Shown here: piece by piece, positions 19,356 to 27,323 of the stretch
Numbering within the stretch: position 1 is the stretch's first letter
Layout of the letters: every line of letters begins with the position of its first letter
Assembly: GCF_022059845.1 (NCBI RefSeq)
Contig: NZ_CP091851.1
Span: forward strand, 3,410,001-3,474,000
Length of the DNA: 64,000 bases
Source: Terrirubrum flagellatum
GTDB lineage: Bacteria; Pseudomonadota; Alphaproteobacteria; Rhizobiales; Beijerinckiaceae
Direction: 5' to 3'
Made by a program: the position numbers and the translations under genes
The notes under the pieces: generated by a model
The model's database searches: none
What the model saw: only the letters and a program-made list of their open reading frames with translations
Told to the model about the DNA's origin: nothing

Positions 19356-20933
19356 ATGATCCGCAAGCTGAAACTGGTCGGCGCCCTCCTCGTGGGCGCT
19401 ATTTATGCGGCAATCCCGGGATACGCCGCCGATCTGAAACTGGCGGTGTCGTCGCCGATTTCATCGGTCGATCCGCACTATCAAAATCTCGTGCCGAATA
19501 ATGCCGTCGCCGCGCATATCTTCGACACGCTCGTGATCATGACCGCGGACGCGCAGATCGTTCCAGGCCTCGCGGAATCGCTGAAACCCATCAATGACAC
19601 CACTTGGGAAGTGAAGCTTCGCAAGGGCGTGAAATTTCATGACGGAAGCGAGTTCACGGCCGAAGACGTTGTGTTCTCGATCGACCGGCCTGTCACCGTC
19701 GTGAAAAGCCCGGCGCCGTTCACGATCTATACGCGCGCGATCACCGCCAAGACGATCGTTGATCCCTATACGCTGCAATTCAAGACGGCGACGCCTTATC
19801 CCCTGCTGCCGAACGATCTCGCTCAGGTGCCAATCGTTTCCAAAAAAGCGGCGCAGAACGCGCAGAGCGAAGACTTTAACTCAGGCAAGGCGGCAATCGG
19901 AACCGGCCCCTACAAGTTCGCGTCCTATAGCCAGGACGATCGCATCGAACTCACCGCTAATTCCGGGTATTGGGGCGGAAAGCCAGCCTGGGACAGGGTG
20001 TCTTATCGCTTCGTTCCCAACAATGGAGCGCGCGTCGCTGCGCTTCTGGCGGGCGACGTCGATGTGATCGATCAAGTGCCGACGCAGGATCTCGAGCGCA
20101 TCCGCAAGGACCCCAAGCTGACTTTCGCGGAGAAGCCGTCGCTGCGCGTGATCTATTTCTATATCGACTCCGGCCGCGACAATCCGCCCTTCATGACAAC
20201 CAAAGACGGATCGCCGCTCGGCAAGAATCCGTTCAAGGACGCGCGCGTGCGCAAGGCTTTCTCGATGGCGATCAATCGCGACGCGATCCGCGATCGGATC
20301 ATGGACGGGCTGTCGGCGCCTTCGAGCCAGTTCGTGCCGCCGCCGCTGCGCAACAATGAGCCGGGATTTGAAACGACGCCGTTCGATCCCGATGGCGCGA
20401 AAAAACTGCTCGCCGAAGCCGGCTATCCCGACGGCTTTTCGCTGACGATCCATGCCCCGAACAACCGCTTCGTGAATGACGACAAGATCGCGCAAGCGGT
20501 TGGACAATACCTCTCGCGTATCGGCATCAAAACATCGGTCGACGCGATGCCGATGGCCGTCTATGCGACGCGCGGCGCAAAGGCGGAGTTTTCGTTCGGT
20601 CTGATCGGCTGGGGCGCCCAGGGCGGCGAGGTATCCTCCACCTTGCGCGCCATCATCGCCTGCGCCGACAAGGACAAGGGATTCGGCCAATTCAACTGGA
20701 GTAATTACTGCAACCCAAAGGTCGACGAATTGCTGGTGAAGGCGTTGGCGACCATGGATGACGCGCAGCGGCTGAAGACCCTGAATGAAGCATCGAAGAT
20801 GGCCGCCAATGACGGCGCAATCATTCCGGTCCATTTTCAGTCGACGACATGGGCGGCGCGTAAAGGACTCACGGTTGAAGGGCGCGCGGACGAACGCACG
20901 CTCGCCATGAGCTTCAAGCCGACGACCAACTGA
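19356..20933 (+). CDS. Orphan family-5 substrate-binding protein (Sec-exported)
   Basis: This 525-residue SBP_bac_5 protein follows GGGGAGG closely. The N-terminus is a Sec-type signal (two Lys/Arg residues, a hydrophobic core LVGALLVGAIYAAI, then cleavage near GYAA). Family motifs include WEVKLRKGVKFHDGSEFTAEDVVFS and ARVRKAFSMAINRDAIRD. It is typical of dipeptide/oligopeptide or glutathione binding proteins. No permease or ATPase gene accompanies it, so it must share membrane components encoded elsewhere; the DppBCDF set at 60-64 kb is one possibility. It is co-transcribed with the preceding M20 peptidase. Confidence 0.87.
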   Translation: MIRKLKLVGALLVGAIYAAIPGYAADLKLAVSSPISSVDPHYQNLVPNNAVAAHIFDTLVIMTADAQIVPGLAESLKPINDTTWEVKLRKGVKFHDGSEFTAEDVVFSIDRPVTVVKSPAPFTIYTRAITAKTIVDPYTLQFKTATPYPLLPNDLAQVPIVSKKAAQNAQSEDFNSGKAAIGTGPYKFASYSQDDRIELTANSGYWGGKPAWDRVSYRFVPNNGARVAALLAGDVDVIDQVPTQDLERIRKDPKLTFAEKPSLRVIYFYIDSGRDNPPFMTTKDGSPLGKNPFKDARVRKAFSMAINRDAIRDRIMDGLSAPSSQFVPPPLRNNEPGFETTPFDPDGAKKLLAEAGYPDGFSLTIHAPNNRFVNDDKIAQAVGQYLSRIGIKTSVDAMPMAVYATRGAKAEFSFGLIGWGAQGGEVSSTLRAIIACADKDKGFGQFNWSNYCNPKVDELLVKALATMDDAQRLKTLNEASKMAANDGAIIPVHFQSTTWAARKGLTVEGRADERTLAMSFKPTTN

Positions 20934-20940
20934 CTACAAG

Positions 20941-20968
20941 AGGCGGCGCGAGTTTGCCTGCGCCGCCT
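20941..20968. terminator. Bidirectional hairpin between convergent genes
   Basis: A perfect 9-bp inverted repeat (AGGCGGCGC at 20941-20949, its complement at 20960-20968) with a 10-nt loop lies directly after the binding-protein stop and touches the stop codon of the opposing M20 gene. No long T-run follows in either direction. Position and symmetry fit a shared terminator. Confidence 0.55.
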
Positions 20969-22355
20969 ATTTCGTAGCGAAGGAAGCAAGGATTCGCGCC
21001 CAGCTCCGAACGCCTTTCCGGAAGCTCGAAAGATCATACTTCTCGTTCGGCGCGTGGATGCGATTGTCGAAGCGGGCAAAACCGACAAGCAACGAATCCA
21101 TCCCAAGGAAGCGCTTGAAGTCGCCGACAATCGGGATCGATCCGCCCGTGCCCGCGAGCGCAGCTTCCCTGCCCCATTCCTCGGTTAGCGCATCCAAAGC
21201 TTTGCGCAGCAGCGGACTTTCAAGAGGCAAACTTAGAGCTGGGCTCGCGCCGTTGGCTGTGAACTCCACAGAACAATCTTTTGGCATGCGCGACCGGACA
21301 TAGGCGCGGAAGCTCTCGCGCACCGCGAGCGCATCCTGTCCGCCGACAAGCCGGAATGAGACCTTCGCGGTCGCCTTCGCCGGAATAACGGCCTTGAAGC
21401 CAACGCCGGAATAACCGCCATAGACGCCATTGATCTCGCAGGTCGGCCGCACCCAGATCTGCTCGAGAACGCTGCGCCCTTTCTCGCCGGCGGGAACACT
21501 GAGCCCGACATTGGCGAGGAAGCCTTCGCCATCGAAGCCGAGACGATCCCACTGCGCTTTCACCGCAGGATCAAGTTCACGAACGCCATCGTAAAAGCCC
21601 GGCAAGGTCACACGGCCGTCGCTGCCGTGCAGGCCCGCGAGGATGTCGACAAGCAGATGAAGCGCGTTGCGCGCCGCGCTCCCGAACATTCCGGAATGAA
21701 GGTCGCGATCGGCGCAGGTCACCGTCACTTCATCGGCGACGAAGCCGCGCAGCATCGTCGTGATCGCAGGCGTCTGATCATCCCACATATCCGTGTCGCA
21801 AACGAGCGCGACATCGGTCGATAGTTCTTCACGGTACGCCTTAAGAAATGGCTCCAGGCTTGGGCTTCCCGACTCTTCCTCGCCTTCGAACAGCATGGAG
21901 ACGCGCACCGGCAACTTGCCGGTCACAGCCTTCCAGGCGCGGCAGGCTTCGACGAATGTCAGCAGAGCGCCCTTGTCGTCCGACGCGCCGCGGCCGGTGA
22001 TCCAGGCGTCGCCGTTAGGCTGGGGCACAAGCGCAGGCTCGAAGGGCGGCGAGGCCCAGAGCTCCAGCGGATCAACCGGCTGCACATCATAGTGGCCGTA
22101 GAACAACACATGCGGATCTTCGCCGGTTTGATCGTGCGCGACCACCATGGGGTGGCCCGTAGTCGGCCGCGATTGCGCGGCAAGCCCGATCTTATTTAGT
22201 TCGGCGGCGAGCCACTCCGACGCGCGTTTGCAATCGGCGGCATAGGCCGGATCGGTTGAGATGCTGGGAATTCTGACGAACTCGAACAGCCGCGCGAGGC
22301 TGGCGTCCATCTCGGCGTCGATATGGGCGAGAACCTCTGGAAGACGATCGGCCAT
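20967..22355 (-). CDS. M20 metallopeptidase (dipeptidase-like), last gene of an ABC operon
   Basis: The 462-residue protein has the same catalytic set as the rightward paralogue: H88 and D90 in FYGHYDVQPVDP, SDDKG, LFEGEEESGS, CDTDMWD and HAPNEKYDLSSF near the end. Long blocks are near-identical between the two (for example the last 25 residues), so they are clear paralogues. It follows the PotA-like ATPase gene by 48 nt and is the fifth gene of a leftward operon: binding protein, two permeases, ATPase, peptidase. That links the transporter to import of a small peptide or an N-acyl amino compound. Start at ATG 22355. Confidence 0.86.
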   Translation of the reverse strand: MADRLPEVLAHIDAEMDASLARLFEFVRIPSISTDPAYAADCKRASEWLAAELNKIGLAAQSRPTTGHPMVVAHDQTGEDPHVLFYGHYDVQPVDPLELWASPPFEPALVPQPNGDAWITGRGASDDKGALLTFVEACRAWKAVTGKLPVRVSMLFEGEEESGSPSLEPFLKAYREELSTDVALVCDTDMWDDQTPAITTMLRGFVADEVTVTCADRDLHSGMFGSAARNALHLLVDILAGLHGSDGRVTLPGFYDGVRELDPAVKAQWDRLGFDGEGFLANVGLSVPAGEKGRSVLEQIWVRPTCEINGVYGGYSGVGFKAVIPAKATAKVSFRLVGGQDALAVRESFRAYVRSRMPKDCSVEFTANGASPALSLPLESPLLRKALDALTEEWGREAALAGTGGSIPIVGDFKRFLGMDSLLVGFARFDNRIHAPNEKYDLSSFRKGVRSWARILASFATK

Positions 22356-22403
22356 GTGGTGAATCCAGTTCTGTCGAGCGACGAAATTACGTGCACCGCC
22401 GGC

Positions 22404-23465
22404 CTAGGCGGGTTGCGCGGCAAGGATGCAACAGTTCGCGGGATCAATCGCAAGCGTGACGTCTTGATCCGTAACGTTGAGCATCGGGCCATGCGCAAGA
22501 AGCGCCCCGGCGGGCGTTTCGCACCGATATTGATAGGTCCGGCCGAGATAGGTGCGCAAGCCAAGTTTCGCGGGAACGCCGTCGCTTCCGGGGGCGATGG
22601 TGACAACGAGTCCTTCCGCGCGCGCCGCAAGCGTGAAGCGATCAGGAATTGCGCCGAAAGCGGATTGATCAAGTTTGATCTGAAACCCGCGGACGCCCTC
22701 TGCCACAATGACTTCGCCTGCGCGCTCGACCACGCTCAACGCAATGAGATTCTCGAAGCCGACAAACTTCGCGACGAAAGGCGTCGCGGGCTTTCGATAA
22801 AGCTTCTCCGGCGTATTGAATTCGACGATTTTTCCCGCATCCATGATCGCGACGCGATCAGAGATGGAGAAAGCCTCTTCCTGATCGTGGGTCACGTAGA
22901 GCGCCGACGCGCCATTCGCACGCTGAAGCTCCCTGATCTCGCCGCGCATCTCGACGCGCAGCTTCGCATCGAGATTCGACAACGGCTCATCGAACATCAA
23001 GAGACCGGGCTCGATCACAAGCGCCCTCGCAAGAGCGACTCGCTGCTTCTGGCCGCCAGAAAGCGCAGCGGGAAGGCGCTGGGCAAATGCTCCAAGCCCG
23101 ACACGATCGAGCATGGCGCCAACACGCCGACGCTGTTCCGTCCCTTCGATCTTCCTTTGCTTCAATCCGAACGCGACATTGTCGAACACTGTCAGATGTG
23201 GAAACAGTGCATAATTCTGAAAGACAAGACCGATATCCCGCTTGTGCGCAGGGAGGCGCGACAGGTCGCGGTCGCCCAAGCGAACCTCCCCCGATGTTGG
23301 GGTGAGGAAACCCGCGACGATCCGAAGCGTTGTGGTTTTGCCGCAGCCGGATGCGCCCAGAAGCGAAACAAGCTCGCCGGCTTCGACGCGGAGCGACAGA
23401 TCGTCAAGAATGCGTGTCGCGCCGTAATGGGCGCTGACATGCGAAAGAGTGAGGCTTTCAGTCAC
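22404..23465 (-). CDS. ABC ATPase, PotA/FbpC type
   Basis: The 353-residue protein starts at GTG 23465, 3 nt after the permease stop. Residues about 1-240 form the nucleotide-binding domain (Walker A GASGCGKTT, Q-loop FQNYALFPH, signature LSGGQKQR, Walker B LLMFDEPLSNLD, switch His in VTHDQEEA). Residues about 245-353 form a TOBE-type regulatory domain. It powers the permease pair upstream. Such ATPases serve polyamine, iron or small-molecule importers, so the ATPase does not define the cargo. Confidence 0.9.
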   Translation of the reverse strand: MTESLTLSHVSAHYGATRILDDLSLRVEAGELVSLLGASGCGKTTTLRIVAGFLTPTSGEVRLGDRDLSRLPAHKRDIGLVFQNYALFPHLTVFDNVAFGLKQRKIEGTEQRRRVGAMLDRVGLGAFAQRLPAALSGGQKQRVALARALVIEPGLLMFDEPLSNLDAKLRVEMRGEIRELQRANGASALYVTHDQEEAFSISDRVAIMDAGKIVEFNTPEKLYRKPATPFVAKFVGFENLIALSVVERAGEVIVAEGVRGFQIKLDQSAFGAIPDRFTLAARAEGLVVTIAPGSDGVPAKLGLRTYLGRTYQYRCETPAGALLAHGPMLNVTDQDVTLAIDPANCCILAAQPA

Positions 23466-23468
23466 GAT

Positions 23469-24254
23469 TCACTTCGTAAATGTTGTGAGTCCGAGCGTGC
23501 GTTCGACGACCGCCATCACGCCAACGGTGAGAACCATCAACAATACGGACACCGCCGCGACTGTCGGGTCGAAATATTGCTCGACATAGGAGAGGACCTG
23601 AATGGGGAGGGTATTAACGCCCGGCCCCGTCAAAAACACCGATATCGAGACATCGTTGAGCGACGTGATGAATGACAAAACGAATGCGGCCAGAACGGCT
23701 GAACGGACATTTGGCAGAACGACGGTGAAGAAGGTCTTGAGCGGCGGCGAGCCGAGGCTGATCGCCGCCTCCTCGATGCTGAAGTCAAAGGCTGCGAAGT
23801 TCGCCGAGATGACGCGCACGCAGTAGGGCAGCACGAGCAGGGCATGGCCGAGCGTTAGCGCCGCAAGAATTGGCAGGCTCCAATCGACGGCGAGAAGCTT
23901 CAGCAGCGCGAAGCCCGTCACGATCTCAGGCACCAGAATGGGCAGCACGAACATATTGCCCATGCCGCGCGGGAGGCGCGGCCGGAAACGCGCGAGCGCG
24001 TAGGCCGCAGGCGCTCCGGCGACAAGCGCGAGCCCTGTCCCCAGGAGCGCGACCTCCATGCTCGTGACGAACGATCGCCGAAAATCCGAATTGGCCAGCG
24101 CATTGGCGAACCATTTCAGCGAAAGGCCCTGAGGAGGAAAAGCGAGATAAGTGGTTTCGCTGAACGCTGCGCCAATCACGATCACCAGAGGCGCGAGCAG
24201 AAACGCATAGATTGCGACTGTGACGGCGACCAAGGCGGGATGCGTGCGGCCCAT
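23469..24254 (-). CDS. ABC permease, PotC type
   Basis: The 261-residue protein has about six membrane segments and the EAA loop EEAAISLGSPPLKTFFTV, which docks on the ATPase. The opening is a hydrophobic segment (LVAVTVAIYAFLLAPLVIVIG) followed by the periplasmic phrase FPPQGLSLKWF common in PotC proteins. It starts 1 nt after the preceding permease stop and ends 3 nt before the ATPase start, so translation is coupled. Confidence 0.9.
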   Translation of the reverse strand: MGRTHPALVAVTVAIYAFLLAPLVIVIGAAFSETTYLAFPPQGLSLKWFANALANSDFRRSFVTSMEVALLGTGLALVAGAPAAYALARFRPRLPRGMGNMFVLPILVPEIVTGFALLKLLAVDWSLPILAALTLGHALLVLPYCVRVISANFAAFDFSIEEAAISLGSPPLKTFFTVVLPNVRSAVLAAFVLSFITSLNDVSISVFLTGPGVNTLPIQVLSYVEQYFDPTVAAVSVLLMVLTVGVMAVVERTLGLTTFTK

Positions 24255-24255
24255 C

Positions 24256-25077
24256 TCAGACCGCCGTCGGATTGAGGCGCCGCGCCAGCGAACTCATGAC
24301 GAAGATCGTCGAGAAGGTGATCGCCATCATGATCGTCGCGATCGTCGAAGCGCCGATCCAGTCAAAATCGACCATCGCTTTCTGATAGAGCAGCGTCGCC
24401 AGAACCATCTGCCTGTCGCCGCCCAGAAGCTGCGGCGTCGCGAATGCCGTGAAGCTGCCGCTGAAGACGAGAACAGACCCTACGATGAGACCTGGCGCCG
24501 CCAGCGGTAGAATGACCTGTCGAAACGTCGCTGCAGGAGTGGCGCCAAGCGAAGCCGACGCCTGAAGGATGCTTTCGTCGATCCCTTCGAGAACGCCGAC
24601 CAGCGACAGGATCATCAGCGGCGTAAAGAGATAGACGAGCCCGATGATCACAGCCGGCTGAGAGTACAGAAGCGACAACGGCTCGTCGACAATGCCGAAC
24701 TTCAGGAGAAGATTGTTGATGACGCCATTGCGACCCAGCAGCACCATGAACGCAAAAGATCGGACGACGACGCCGGTCAGCAGCGGGAACACGGCCGCGA
24801 TCAGCAAAAGGCTCTTTGCTCTCCCCGGCGCCCGCGCCACGACGTAGGCCGCGGCGAAGCCGATCGGCAAGGCGAGAACCGTTGTAAGCAGCGCGACCTG
24901 CAACGTGCGCCAGATGACCGCCTGATTGAATCCGGATGACAGAAATCCCTGGAAGATCGCGACCATCCGGCCGCTTCCGGCCGTCACGATCAGGACGCCG
25001 ATCACCGGAACAATCAGCAAGACCGTTACCAGCGCCAACGCCGGCGCCTGCAACATCCAGGGCGCAAACCTCTTCAT
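24256..25077 (-). CDS. ABC permease, PotB type
   Basis: The 273-residue inner-membrane protein has six predicted spans and the EAA loop LQASASLGATPAATFRQV. The N-terminal span is followed by a short periplasmic stretch and the conserved R-T-L-x-V-A-L-x-T-T region that precedes the transmembrane core. It lies 56 nt behind the binding-protein gene. A weak stem (AGAGC/GCTCT) is present in that gap but is not convincing as a regulatory hairpin. Confidence 0.9.
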   Translation of the reverse strand: MKRFAPWMLQAPALALVTVLLIVPVIGVLIVTAGSGRMVAIFQGFLSSGFNQAVIWRTLQVALLTTVLALPIGFAAAYVVARAPGRAKSLLLIAAVFPLLTGVVVRSFAFMVLLGRNGVINNLLLKFGIVDEPLSLLYSQPAVIIGLVYLFTPLMILSLVGVLEGIDESILQASASLGATPAATFRQVILPLAAPGLIVGSVLVFSGSFTAFATPQLLGGDRQMVLATLLYQKAMVDFDWIGASTIATIMMAITFSTIFVMSSLARRLNPTAV

Positions 25078-25133
25078 CGCTCAGGAATCCAGCAACAGAG
25101 TCCGGCGATCAAGAGCGCGCCGAGCTCTCACTT

Positions 25134-26180
25134 TCATCGGCCGAAGATATCGTTCCAGCGATTGCCCCAATCCGCCTTCGCCGCATTGAGCTTGGCGTAG
25201 TCCGGCTTACGAAGACTCTTGATCACGGCTTCGCCATAGGTCCACGGCGCCGCCTGCTCAGGCGTCAATTCAGCCTTCATGTTCGTCGGCCCGTCGGTGC
25301 CTGCGATCGCCAGGGCCTTCTGCGCTTCCACGCTGAGATGCCAGTTGATGAAGGCCTCAGCCAATTCCTTGTCTTTTACACCCTTGACGATATTCACCGT
25401 ATTGAAAGTCACGAAAGCGCCATCGCTAAGATCGGCCCACTTCGCGGTCGGGATCGCCGCCTTCACCTGCGCGAAAGTGAAGTCCTGCGCCGCCGCAACC
25501 ACGACCTCTCCAGTCGAGAACAGGTTCACGAGTTCAGAACCCGTATTGTAGGTCTTCACGAGATTGGGCTTCAGTTCCGCCACACTCTCGAACGTCGCAG
25601 TCGGATTCGCGTAGGCGTCGACATTCTTGCGCGCCGCCGCCACGAGCACCGTAAGTGGGCCGGCCGTGGTCGAGAATCCCGGCAAGGTCAACCGGCGCTT
25701 GAATTCCGGCCGCCAGAGATCATGCCATGACGTCACCGGCGCAGCGACTTTCGCCGAATCGTAAATCACACCGTAGCGCCCGACCGTATAGCCCGGCCCG
25801 TAACCCTCTCCCTGCGGCGCCTGCGCGAGGGGATAGAGATCCTTCAAATTGGTCAGCTTGCCCGTGTCGATCTTCTCGAACAGCCCCTGCTCGATGCCGA
25901 CCTGCGAAAACACATCCGACAGATAGATCAGATCGACGCCGCCCTTGCGGATGGCCACCTTGTTCAGCCTGTCGCCGGCGTTGCCGGCCTCAAGTACGAT
26001 GTCGACGTTGTATTTGTCCTTGAACGGCTTGAAGAGATGCTGCTCGAGCTTGTCGCCGTTGAAGCCCCACATGGAGATGGTGAGCGTCTTCTTTTGCTGG
26101 CCGAGCGCGGCGCCGCCAACGAGCAGCGTCGCCAGAGCGGCGCCGGCGAGTGCGAGTAGTGGCTTCGAACGGACGGCCAT
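25134..26180 (-). CDS. ABC substrate-binding protein, family 1 (PotD/FbpA-like)
   Basis: The 348-residue protein begins with a Sec-type signal (basic start, long Ala/Leu core, cleavage near ALGQ) and a good GGAGAG ribosome site. The mature part is an extracellular solute-binding protein of the spermidine/putrescine-iron superfamily, with phrases ISMWGFNGDKLEQHLF, DLIYLSDVF and YTVGRYGVIYDSAKV. It is the first gene of a five-gene leftward operon ending in an M20 peptidase. It diverges from a nucleoside hydrolase gene with 186 nt between. Cargo is uncertain; polyamine binding residues were not verified. Confidence 0.85.
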   Translation of the reverse strand: MAVRSKPLLALAGAALATLLVGGAALGQQKKTLTISMWGFNGDKLEQHLFKPFKDKYNVDIVLEAGNAGDRLNKVAIRKGGVDLIYLSDVFSQVGIEQGLFEKIDTGKLTNLKDLYPLAQAPQGEGYGPGYTVGRYGVIYDSAKVAAPVTSWHDLWRPEFKRRLTLPGFSTTAGPLTVLVAAARKNVDAYANPTATFESVAELKPNLVKTYNTGSELVNLFSTGEVVVAAAQDFTFAQVKAAIPTAKWADLSDGAFVTFNTVNIVKGVKDKELAEAFINWHLSVEAQKALAIAGTDGPTNMKAELTPEQAAPWTYGEAVIKSLRKPDYAKLNAAKADWGNRWNDIFGR

Positions 26181-26366
26181 GAAGGCTCTCCTGGAAATAT
26201 TGGGCTAAATGAGCGAAACAGCGCTTCCGCTTGATCGTCAACAGCAGATCGCGCAAGGCATTGTCCCGCAGACCTGACATTCTCAAGCAAGAGGTGGGCC
26301 GGCGGCCGCCTGTTGCGCAGAATGGAACTCTCGGAAATAAGACGCTCCCCTCAGAATGACGAGAAC

Positions 26367-27323
26367 ATGACGTCAGCTACCATTTCCGTTGTGATCGACA
26401 CCGATCCTGGCCTCGACGACGCGCTCGCTCTCTTCGTCGCCTGCGCCTCGCCAGAACTCGATATTCTTGGCGTGACGACAGTTGGCGGAAATGTCGGTAT
26501 CGCGCGAACGACCGCCAACGCGCTGACGGTGCTCGATTTCGCGGGAAGGCCGGACATCCCTGTGTTCGCCGGAGCGGCCGAGCCGATCGAACGACCGGCG
26601 ATTGAGGCTGGAAATATCCATAGCGAGGATGGGCTGGGGGGGCTCGCCTTTCCGAAATCCAGGCGGCAAGCGGACCCGCGCGACGCCGTGTCATGGCTCT
26701 CATCCCTTCTGTCGGCGAACCACGTCAAAAGCATCTCGATCCTTGCGCTGGGCCCGCTGACGAATATCGCCAAGCTGATCCGGGCGGACGCCGCCGCGGC
26801 GTCGAGGATCGAACGCGTCGTCGCGATGGGCGGCGCGGTGCGTTCGCCCGGCAACGTGACGCCGGCCGCAGAGTTCAACATTGCGGCGGACCCGGAAGCG
26901 GCGGATATCGTCTTCCGCTCGGGCATTCCGGTGACGCTGGCGCCACTCGACGTCACGCGTCAGGTGGGAGCCGACACAGAGTGGGCCGAGCGACTCGCCA
27001 CGACAGGACCAGTCGGCGAGATGTCGCACCAGTTGCACCGCGCGTACCTGCGGAACGTTACGACCTATCGCGCGTCAAAGGGGTCCATCGAGCCGCCGCC
27101 CACTGCATTTCCGCTACACGATCCCTGCGTCATCTTGCAGATGATCGATCCATCTCTTTTCACGGCGGAAGATCTGCCCCTGCGCGTCGTTTGCGATGGC
27201 GGCGAACAGGATGGAGCGACAGTCATCGATCCCGGGCACGGATCGACCGTCAGCGTCCTGACCAAAGCCGACGCGGCGCGCGCGCTGGCCTTGACGGCTG
27301 CGAGGATTTCCTCGCTGCGCTAA
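26367..27323 (+). CDS. Inosine-uridine-type nucleoside hydrolase
   Basis: The family motif DTDPGLDDA (D11, D13, D17, D18) that binds Ca2+ and the ribose is at the very N-terminus when translation starts at ATG 26367 (318 residues), so I prefer this to the longer frame from 26313. Other family blocks are LGPLTNIAKL, MGGA, and AEFNIAADPEAADIV. The enzyme cleaves the N-glycosidic bond of ribonucleosides, giving base and ribose. It overlaps tail-to-tail by 4 nt with the adenine deaminase gene; together they would convert adenosine to hypoxanthine plus ribose. Base specificity is not visible. Confidence 0.88.
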   Translation: MTSATISVVIDTDPGLDDALALFVACASPELDILGVTTVGGNVGIARTTANALTVLDFAGRPDIPVFAGAAEPIERPAIEAGNIHSEDGLGGLAFPKSRRQADPRDAVSWLSSLLSANHVKSISILALGPLTNIAKLIRADAAAASRIERVVAMGGAVRSPGNVTPAAEFNIAADPEAADIVFRSGIPVTLAPLDVTRQVGADTEWAERLATTGPVGEMSHQLHRAYLRNVTTYRASKGSIEPPPTAFPLHDPCVILQMIDPSLFTAEDLPLRVVCDGGEQDGATVIDPGHGSTVSVLTKADAARALALTAARISSLR

